Shown: positions 56,659 to 64,000 of the stretch, one piece after another
Numbering within the stretch: the stretch's first letter is position 1
Layout of the letters: each line of letters opens with the position of its first letter
Source of the DNA: Woronichinia naegeliana WA131
GTDB lineage: Bacteria; Cyanobacteriota; Cyanobacteriia; Cyanobacteriales; Microcystaceae
Assembly (NCBI GenBank): GCA_025370055.1
Contig: CP073041.1
Coordinates: 6,418,272 to 6,482,271 of the forward strand
Reading direction: 5' to 3'
DNA: 64,000 bases
Notes under the pieces: generated by a model
Told to the model about the DNA's origin: nothing
Seen by the model: the letters and a program-made list of their open reading frames with translations, nothing else
Database searches by the model: none
Position numbers and translations under genes: made by a program

Positions 56659-57930
56659 AGGTAGTTTGGCCATCACTCGACCAAGACTAAATTTCCTCTT
56701 TCCCTGTCCGAATTTACCCTCAATGGCATTACGCACTCTTTCATCTGAGCGTGCCTCTTTCTTTTTTTCTTTGCTCACCTCTTTCGGCGGTCTTCCCAAT
56801 CGGGGACCACTCATTCTTATATCCCTTTCTTTACAATAAGCTCGATTCGCTTTTGTTCGATAGATTTTATCCACATGAACCGATTCCGGATAACATCCTG
56901 TTTCCCTTTTATATTCTTCTATTCGCGCTTGTAAATCTCCCGATTCGTTGTAATTATCCCAACTTAATTTGTCTAAGAAGACAAAGCCATTCACATTACT
57001 TGCCGATATTTTAGCTCCAAACTCTACTGCTTTTCCCGCTTTTCCACGCACTATTGGACGCACGTGAGGTTGGCTTACACTCACAATTCTGTTTTCTACT
57101 TTATTTGTCTTTTTTTCATACATTTCTAACTGTTGCTCATACACTTTTCCTATCGTTACAAGCTCTTCTTGCTCTTTTTTCGTTAGTTTTTCTAACTTTG
57201 CTCCCTCTTCTATCATTTTTTCTATATCAGACAAGTTTCTTTTTATATATCCTAGTTGTTTTTTTGTTCCTTTTCTTCTTTCTTTTTTTGACACACGACG
57301 TTTTTTTGCTATGGCTAAGTACTCTTTTCTTGCCACTTCCCTATAAGTCCTCGGCTTTTCTTTCCTTTTCTCTTTTATTTCTTCATACAGCTTATCTATT
57401 ATTTTTTCTGTTTTTTCTCTGGCATCATTCAATATTCCTATATCCGTTGGATATTTTATATCTGCTGGTGTACAAGTCGCATCTAACAATAACTTTCCTT
57501 CATTTTCTTTTTTTTCTGACGCTACACCCGTCGCTTTTTTTTCTATTTCTTTATTAATTTTATTTATTAATTCCATTCCTATTTTTTTACGAAAATGAAC
57601 CATCATTGACGCATTAAATGCTTCTTTGCTACTATAGCTTTCCATTCCTATAAAGTACTGTAAATAAGGGTTCTCTTTTATTTGTTCTACTGTTTCTCTG
57701 TCACTTTTTCCTGAAATTTCTTTGATAATTAATGCTCCTAATGCCATTCTAAATGATTTGGCTGGGGCTCCTTTTTTTTCTGTGAAGTTTTTTGCATATT
57801 CTTCCTCATATTCTTCCCAAAGAATCATTTTTGACATTTCTATCCAACGATTTTCTTCGTCTAACTGCCCGCCGAACAGATTTTTCAAGTTTTCTGGTGT
57901 TTCAATTGAGTACTGTTGCTTTCGGTACAT
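56593..57930 (-). pseudogene. IS-A transposase with C-terminus replaced by MITE sequence
   Basis: Same protein as at 50066 for 424 residues, to GRVMAKLP, and then reads into the MITE (GVCRIKAEPLSDKLFSHFEH) and stops at 56593, for a total of 445 aa. The normal last 28 residues (ETSETVIAMNFLVMNLSTLL and following) are lost. The catalytic triad region is still present, so activity cannot be excluded, but is doubtful. Confidence 0.88.
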
Positions 57931-58529
57931 CTGCTTTCTCTCTTCTTAATGCAATGGTTTTGAGGCATTCTACCCTATTTTCGTGCATTCTAGCGGTTCT
58001 TAATTCGCCTACTATTTTTCTCCGTAAAGGTTTCAGCTTTTTTCAGCAAGCCCTAAGTAATAGTTCATTAGCAAAACTTTGGCGTTTTTCAAAATATAAT
58101 GACCTAAATTGGGAACTCCATACCTGTTGATGAGAATTGACATATATCTCTCTTTTGTTATTTTAGGAAATAATTTTAAATCTCAAATCTTACAGCCCTT
58201 GCTCAACAAGGATTCTGTCGTTATTTCTGAGTATAAAGTAAAATGTGTATTTCCTCTTAACTTAATCGCTCGGAAGTCTTTCCATAGCAAGACTTCAGTA
58301 TTTGAGGTCTGAAAATGTCTTCATGGACTAACAGAAGAGAGATACTTCATAGAGATCCCTCTATGATAAAAATTGCCTACAAAAAACCATAAAAATAGTA
58401 ACAGTAGATGTGGTGGCTTTATCGGAGGAATATTGGGGATACACTTTAGCCTAAAATGATTCTAGTTTTGTATATTTGAGGTAAAATAAAAATCTTAAGT
58501 TTTTAGTCGCATAAGGAGAGTCTTGAGTT

Positions 58530-58766
58530 ATGGCAAAATCTCAAAGTTTTGAAGAAACCTATCCTAATCTTGCTCGCTTTATTGATGGCAGTAGTGGCGG
58601 CTGGATTGAGCTTGGCGATAGTGAACATATTAATTCTTTTGCCAGAGCCTATGATATGGGAGGAACAATCTATGAAGGAAAAAGCTCATATAAGACGGTA
58701 GATGCGGCTTTACAGGATTTAGAAAAGCACGTTGCTGAGTATATGGAAGAAAATGGTATTGATTGA
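58530..58766 (+). CDS. Small protein of unknown function, copy 2
   Basis: Same sequence and upstream region as the gene at 54908-55144, located exactly one duplication unit (3,622 bp) later. Any expression signal in the shared 475-bp upstream region is duplicated with it. Confidence 0.75.
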   Translation: MAKSQSFEETYPNLARFIDGSSGGWIELGDSEHINSFARAYDMGGTIYEGKSSYKTVDAALQDLEKHVAEYMEENGID

Positions 58767-58814
58767 ATGATTGCTATAAGATTTATTTTTTTTGCTAAGG
58801 AGATTAATTTAAGT

Positions 58815-59770
58815 AGGGCTTGCTGAAAAAGTCAAAAAACGAAAGAAATGTGGGTTAGGGAAGTATGGACTGAAAAAGCATAGATAACTTATCCTTATGG
58901 AAACAAATCAAAATACAGATTTTGTTTAATCTATTGTTCCTTTCTGTCTAAAAAGGTCAACACAAATCACTCCTCACAAAAGAGAGGAAAATTAACACCA
59001 TTTTTCACAAGAAAAACGACTCTACAACTTTTTACTTTTTGTCTTCTGAAGTAGAGTAGAAAGATTCATTACCAAAAAGTTCATCGCAATTACCGTTTCC
59101 GAGGTCTCAGGTAGTTTGGCCATCACTCGACCAAGACTAAATTTCCTCTTTCCCTGTCCGAATTTACCCTCAATGGCATTACGCACTCTTTCATCTGAGC
59201 GTGCCTCTTTCTTTTTTTCTTTGCTCACCTCTTTCGGCGGTCTTCCCAATCGGGGACCACTCATTCTTATATCCCTTTCTTTACAATAAGCTCGATTCGC
59301 TTTTGTTCGATAGATTTTATCCACATGAACCGATTCCGGATAACATCCTGTTTCCCTTTTATATTCTTCTATTCGCGCTTGTAAATCTCCCGATTCGTTG
59401 TAATTATCCCAACTTAATTTGTCTAAGAAGACAAAGCCATTCACATTACTTGCCGATATTTTAGCTCCAAACTCTACTGCTTTTCCCGCTTTTCCACGCA
59501 CTATTGGACGCACGTGAGGTTGGCTTACACTCACAATTCTGTTTTCTACTTTATTTGTCTTTTTTTCATACATTTCTAACTGTTGCTCATACACTTTTCC
59601 TATCGTTACAAGCTCTTCTTGCTCTTTTTTCGTTAGTTTTTCTAACTTTGCTCCCTCTTCTATCATTTTTTCTATATCAGACAAGTTTCTTTTTATATAT
59701 CCTAGTTGTTTTTTTGTTCCTTTTCTTCTTTCTTTTTTTGACACACGACGTTTTTTTGCTATGGCTAAGT
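58815..59770 (-). mobile_element. IS-A outer-copy left part, in duplication unit 2
   Basis: Repeat of 55193-56148: terminal repeat at 58815, transposase C-terminal codons 59022-59770, ending at AAGT (59767-59770), where the inner IS-A begins. Confidence 0.92.
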
Positions 59771-60068
59771 AGGGCTTGCTGAAAAAGTCAAAAAACGAAA
59801 GAAATGTGGGTTAGGGAAGTATGGACTGAAAAAGCATAGATAACTTATCCTTATGGAAACAAATCAAAATACAGATTTTGTTTAATCTATTGTTCCTTTC
59901 TGTCTAAAAAGGTCAACACAAATCACTCCTCACAAAAGAGAGGAAAATTAACACCATTTTTCACAAGAAAAACGACTCTACAACTTTTTACTTTTTGTCT
60001 TCTGAAGTAGAGTAGAAAGATTCATTACCAAAAAGTTCATCGCAATTACCGTTTCCGAGGTCTCAGGT

Positions 60069-60280
60069 AGGGCTTGCTGAATAAGTCTGCAAATCGAACC
60101 TAGATGCCACAGGGCGCGAAAAATGGTGACTTCAGAAATCAGTTTCCGATTTTAACCCACAATTTTCTAGCAAAGTGCATGGATTTTGAGCCTTCAAATG
60201 CCATAAGCTTGCACCTAATCGTGTTCAAAATGGCTGAAAAGCTTATCTGATAAAGGTTCTGCCTTTATTCGGCAAACCCC
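60069..60280. mobile_element. 212-bp MITE, copy 3
   Basis: The same as 56447-56658, duplicated with the 3,622-bp unit; AGGT on both sides (60065-60068 and 60281-60284). Confidence 0.9.
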
Positions 60281-61552
60281 AGGTAGTTTGGCCATCACTC
60301 GACCAAGACTAAATTTCCTCTTTCCCTGTCCGAATTTACCCTCAATGGCATTACGCACTCTTTCATCTGAGCGTGCCTCTTTCTTTTTTTCTTTGCTCAC
60401 CTCTTTCGGCGGTCTTCCCAATCGGGGACCACTCATTCTTATATCCCTTTCTTTACAATAAGCTCGATTCGCTTTTGTTCGATAGATTTTATCCACATGA
60501 ACCGATTCCGGATAACATCCTGTTTCCCTTTTATATTCTTCTATTCGCGCTTGTAAATCTCCCGATTCGTTGTAATTATCCCAACTTAATTTGTCTAAGA
60601 AGACAAAGCCATTCACATTACTTGCCGATATTTTAGCTCCAAACTCTACTGCTTTTCCCGCTTTTCCACGCACTATTGGACGCACGTGAGGTTGGCTTAC
60701 ACTCACAATTCTGTTTTCTACTTTATTTGTCTTTTTTTCATACATTTCTAACTGTTGCTCATACACTTTTCCTATCGTTACAAGCTCTTCTTGCTCTTTT
60801 TTCGTTAGTTTTTCTAACTTTGCTCCCTCTTCTATCATTTTTTCTATATCAGACAAGTTTCTTTTTATATATCCTAGTTGTTTTTTTGTTCCTTTTCTTC
60901 TTTCTTTTTTTGACACACGACGTTTTTTTGCTATGGCTAAGTACTCTTTTCTTGCCACTTCCCTATAAGTCCTCGGCTTTTCTTTCCTTTTCTCTTTTAT
61001 TTCTTCATACAGCTTATCTATTATTTTTTCTGTTTTTTCTCTGGCATCATTCAATATTCCTATATCCGTTGGATATTTTATATCTGCTGGTGTACAAGTC
61101 GCATCTAACAATAACTTTCCTTCATTTTCTTTTTTTTCTGACGCTACACCCGTCGCTTTTTTTTCTATTTCTTTATTAATTTTATTTATTAATTCCATTC
61201 CTATTTTTTTACGAAAATGAACCATCATTGACGCATTAAATGCTTCTTTGCTACTATAGCTTTCCATTCCTATAAAGTACTGTAAATAAGGGTTCTCTTT
61301 TATTTGTTCTACTGTTTCTCTGTCACTTTTTCCTGAAATTTCTTTGATAATTAATGCTCCTAATGCCATTCTAAATGATTTGGCTGGGGCTCCTTTTTTT
61401 TCTGTGAAGTTTTTTGCATATTCTTCCTCATATTCTTCCCAAAGAATCATTTTTGACATTTCTATCCAACGATTTTCTTCGTCTAACTGCCCGCCGAACA
61501 GATTTTTCAAGTTTTCTGGTGTTTCAATTGAGTACTGTTGCTTTCGGTACAT
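60215..61552 (-). pseudogene. IS-A transposase with MITE-derived C-terminus, unit 2
   Basis: Duplicate of the 445-aa frame at 56593-57930. The last 21 residues come from the MITE. Confidence 0.87.
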
Positions 61553-61680
61553 CTGCTTTCTCTCTTCTTAATGCAATGGTTTTGAGGCATTCTACCCTAT
61601 TTTCGTGCATTCTAGCGGTTCTTAATTCGCCTACTATTTTTCTCCGTAAAGGTTTCAGCTTTTTTCAGCAAGCCCTAAGT

Positions 61681-62413
61681 ACTCTTTTCTTGCCACTTCC
61701 CTATAAGTCCTCGGCTTTTCTTTCCTTTTCTCTTTTATTTCTTCATACAGCTTATCTATTATTTTTTCTGTTTTTTCTCTGGCATCATTCAATATTCCTA
61801 TATCCGTTGGATATTTTATATCTGCTGGTGTACAAGTCGCATCTAACAATAACTTTCCTTCATTTTCTTTTTTTTCTGACGCTACACCCGTCGCTTTTTT
61901 TCTATTTCTTTATTAATTTTATTTATTAATTCCATTCCTATTTTTTTACGAAAATGAACCATCATTGACGCATTAAATGCTTCTTTGCTACTATAGCTTT
62001 CCATTCCTATAAAGTACTGTAAATAAGGGTTCTCTTTTATTTGTTCTACTGTTTCTCTGTCACTTTTTCCTGAAATTTCTTTGATAATTAATGCTCCTAA
62101 TGCCATTCTAAATGATTTGGCTGGGGCTCCTTTTTTTTCTGTGAAGTTTTTTGCATATTCTTCCTCATATTCTTCCCAGGGAATCATTTTTGACATTTCT
62201 ATCCAACGATTTTCTTCGTCTAACTGCCCGCCGAACAGATTTTTCAAGTTTTCTGGTGTTTCAATTGAGTACTGTTGCTTTCGGTACATCTGCTTTCTCT
62301 CTTCTTAATGCAATGGTTTTGAGGCATTCTACCCTATTTTCGTGCATTCTAGCGGTTCTTAATTCGCCTACTATTTTTCTCCGTAAAGGTTTCAGCTTTT
62401 TTCAGCAAGCCCT
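61681..62413 (-). mobile_element. IS-A, remaining part of the outer copy
   Basis: Completes the copy begun at 55193/58815 (956 + 733 = 1,689 bp). The terminal repeat at 62413 is followed by AAGT (62414-62417), matching the AAGT before 55193, so the outer copy has a proper target duplication. The transposase N-terminus (ATG 62289, IPWEEYEEEY variant) carries a 1-base deletion in an A/T run near 61898, so the outer copy was already defective. Confidence 0.92.
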
Positions 62414-62470
62414 AAGTAAACTTTTTTGAACTTTTGAGCCTTAAAAGTTAACTGTTAACTAAACTTAAGC

Positions 62471-62490
62471 TATAGACAGATTAGTCTATA
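62471..62490. promoter_or_regulatory. Perfect palindrome upstream of hcp
   Basis: TATAGAC-AGATTA-GTCTATA: 7-base arms with a 6-base spacer, ending 19 bases before the hcp start. The symmetry suits a dimeric repressor or activator site, or a short hairpin over the leader. I cannot match it to a known cyanobacterial regulator (it is not the NtcA GTA-N8-TAC pattern). Confidence 0.4.
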
Positions 62491-62509
62491 TTTTTAACGG
62501 AGAGACTTT

Positions 62510-64000
62510 ATGTTTTGTGAACAATGCGAACAGACTGCAAGTGGGAATGGTTGTCATCAATTTGGAGCCGGTGGTAAAAGTCCAGAGGTGAATGCTATTC
62601 AAGACTTAATGGTTTATTGTTTGCGCGGATTGGCTCCCGTTGTCATCAAAGCACGAGAATTGGGCATGGAAACCCATCAAGCGGATGTTTTTATCTGTGA
62701 AACGCTATTTGCGACGATGACTAATGTGAATTTTAGTCCCAAGCGATTCACGACTTATTTAGAGAAATGTTTAGATTTACGAGAAAACCTACGCGCAGAA
62801 ATTGCTCAAACTTCTTCTAAATCCATTGAATGGTCAAAAATCAGCAATTATCACCCCAATTTTGATCAAGATTTAGCAGAACAAGGAGAAGATGCTAATT
62901 TACATTTCTTAAGTCAGGCTCAGGATGTAGATATTTTTTCGCTCAAGTTAACCGTTCTCTATGGTGTAAAAGGGTTAGCTTCCTATACTTTCCATGCCTA
63001 CGAGTTGGGCCAAGAAGATGATAAAATTTACGCTTTTATTGAGGAAGCCTTAGCTGATTTAGATCGTAATGATTTACCTATAGGTGATTGGGTTAGCCTT
63101 GCTTTAAAAGTCGGTGAAATGAATTTACGGGCGATGGAATTATTGGATTTAGGTCATACAAGCAGCTTTGGTCATCCTACACCGACTCCTGTGCCTTTAA
63201 ATCACAAACCAGGCAAGGCAATTTTAGTTTCTGGCCATGATATTAAACAGTTAGCTGCAATTTTAGAACAAACTAAAGATCAGGAAATTACTGTTTATAC
63301 TCACGGTGAACTTTTACCGGCTCATGGTTATCCTAAACTTAAAGCAAACTATCCCCATCTTTATGGTCACTTTGGTACGGCTTGGCAAAATCAAACTAAA
63401 GATTTCGCTGCTTTTCCAGGGGCGATCGCTGTTACAACCAATTGTTTAATGCCGCCTCATGAAAACTATGGTGATAAAATTTTTACGGTTGGGCCAGTGG
63501 GTTATCCAGGCTTAAAAGCATTGATGACTACTGACAATACCAGTCCAGATTATTCTCCTTTAATTCAAAAGGCTTTAGAATTACCAGGCTTTACCGAAGA
63601 AAGTGAATATCGGCAAGTTTTGACAGGCTTTGCCCATAACGCGGTAATGACGGTAGCGGATCAAGTTATTGATGCGGTAAAAGCAGGAAAAATTCGTCAT
63701 TTCTTCCTCGTGGGAGGCTGTAACGGCGCCAAACCTGGACGAACTTATTACACCGAATTTGTGGAACAGGTTCCCGATGATTGTATCGTTTTAACCCTTG
63801 CCTGTGGTAAATTCCGCTTTTTTGATAAAGAATTAGGTAACATTGGCAACCTTCCGCGTTTAATGGATGTGGGTCAATGTAATGATGCCTATTCTGCGAT
63901 TCAGATTGCGTTGGAATTGGCCAATGCCTTTAATATTGGAGTAAATGAATTGCCTTTATCTATGATTCTTTCCTGGTACAGCAATTCTAAATTTGCTCTG
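62510..64000 (+). CDS. hcp: Hybrid-cluster protein (hydroxylamine/NO reductase), 5' part
   Basis: 497 codons, open to the window end (family ~540-555 aa). Hcp reduces nitric oxide or hydroxylamine using an N-terminal iron-sulfur cluster and a hybrid Fe-S-O cluster. The N-terminus MFCEQCEQTASGNGC has Cys 3, 6 and 15, but position 21, normally Cys (CHQxGACGK), is Gly (CHQFGAGGK). Hybrid-cluster ligands are visible: SGHDIKQL (His), THGELLPAHGY (Glu), TTNCLMPP, LVGGCNGAKPGR, LTLACGKFRF and VGQCNDAYSA (four Cys). The final visible residues WYSNSK differ from the common WYEQKA. GGAGAG before the ATG is the ribosome binding site. It lies 92 bases after an IS-A target duplication, so IS-A may have displaced the upstream promoter. 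Confidence 0.92.
   Translation, partial: MFCEQCEQTASGNGCHQFGAGGKSPEVNAIQDLMVYCLRGLAPVVIKARELGMETHQADVFICETLFATMTNVNFSPKRFTTYLEKCLDLRENLRAEIAQTSSKSIEWSKISNYHPNFDQDLAEQGEDANLHFLSQAQDVDIFSLKLTVLYGVKGLASYTFHAYELGQEDDKIYAFIEEALADLDRNDLPIGDWVSLALKVGEMNLRAMELLDLGHTSSFGHPTPTPVPLNHKPGKAILVSGHDIKQLAAILEQTKDQEITVYTHGELLPAHGYPKLKANYPHLYGHFGTAWQNQTKDFAAFPGAIAVTTNCLMPPHENYGDKIFTVGPVGYPGLKALMTTDNTSPDYSPLIQKALELPGFTEESEYRQVLTGFAHNAVMTVADQVIDAVKAGKIRHFFLVGGCNGAKPGRTYYTEFVEQVPDDCIVLTLACGKFRFFDKELGNIGNLPRLMDVGQCNDAYSAIQIALELANAFNIGVNELPLSMILSWYSNSKFAL

Larger units (their letters stand above)
56149..58054 (-). mobile_element. IS-A copy inserted in IS-A, itself carrying a MITE
   Basis: 1,906 bp = a 1,690-bp IS-A plus a 212-bp MITE and its 4-bp duplication (AGGT, 56443-56446 and 56659-56662). 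It is inserted at AAGT within the outer IS-A; the matching AAGT is found after unit 2 at 61677-61680. Confidence 0.93.
54433..61676. repeat. Exact 3,622-bp tandem duplication
   Basis: Unit 1 is 54433-58054 and unit 2 is 58055-61676. Each contains a 760-bp segment with the 78-aa gene, a 956-bp IS-A fragment, and a 1,906-bp IS-A copy carrying a 212-bp MITE. All recognisable features are spaced exactly 3,622 bp apart and I saw no sequence differences, so the event is recent (or an assembly artefact). Confidence 0.93.
59771..61676 (-). mobile_element. IS-A with MITE, in duplication unit 2
   Basis: Repeat of 56149-58054, with the altered 445-aa transposase at 60215-61552. Unlike in unit 1, its right flank (AAGT, 61677-61680) leads directly into the remaining half of the outer IS-A, so this is the junction of the original self-insertion. 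Confidence 0.92.

Noticed and set aside
54433-62413. CRISPR-like or satellite array, suggested by the many repeated blocks
   Set aside because: The repeats are long IS-A copies and one 3.6-kb tandem unit. There are no short regularly spaced repeats and no cas genes.

Overview
The window looks like chromosomal DNA of an insertion-sequence-rich cyanobacterium, probably a Microcystis/Woronichinia-like member of the Chroococcales (inference). Support: many GCGATCGC (HIP1) octamers in the ordinary genes, a DnaK3-type Hsp70 followed by its DnaJ partner, a cyanobacterial TyrA, a HlyB/HlyD-type exporter pair, DUF4926/Uma2/DUF2283 accessory genes and a pentapeptide/TPR protein. Well over half of the window is mobile DNA. 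The dominant element, here called IS-A, is a 1.69-kb IS5-family-like element with AGGGCTTGCTGAAAAA ends and 4-bp target duplications. It occurs as intact copies, frameshifted copies, fragments and self-insertions. Other elements, named by letter: IS-B (IS1 family), IS-C and IS-H (ISKra4 type), IS-D (IS1634-like, DUF4277), IS-E (ISL3), IS-F (unassigned DDE element with CAGCAATTCC ends), IS-G (IS4), IS-J (Tn5-like IS4), IS-K (CTGGACAG ends), plus IS630, IS3 and IS66 pieces.

Layout. 1-1900: IS-A end, a 212-bp MITE, a beheaded DUF4926 gene and a Uma2/DUF2283 gene pair. 1902-16141: relic of an anti-phage-type operon (DUF1156 adenine methyltransferase, an antitoxin/PIN-toxin pair, a phospholipase-D-like anti-phage protein), cut by three separate insertions. 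The first insertion is a 5.6-kb composite carrying a pentapeptide gene and a tRNA-Leu(UAA). Removing each insertion and one copy of its target duplication restores the reading frame across it, so the operon was once whole. 16142-38608: an IS graveyard with elements nested up to three deep and fragments abutting without target duplications.

38621-49822 is the one quiet chromosomal block: HlyD-like adaptor and HlyB-like ABC exporter (minus strand), arogenate/prephenate dehydrogenase tyrA (minus), a TonB-like proline-rich protein, dnaK3 and dnaJ (plus). 49859-62413: IS-A copies flank IS debris, followed by an exact 3,622-bp tandem duplication (54433-58054 and 58055-61676) carrying a 78-aa gene, best explained by unequal crossing-over between IS-A copies. 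62510-64000: start of hcp (hybrid-cluster protein), which lacks one expected iron-sulfur ligand cysteine and runs off the window.

The most interesting signals are the dismantled defence operon with its perfectly reconstructable frames, the composite transposon carrying a tRNA, the IS-A-ended MITE and the tandem duplication. I saw no CRISPR array, rRNA or prophage.
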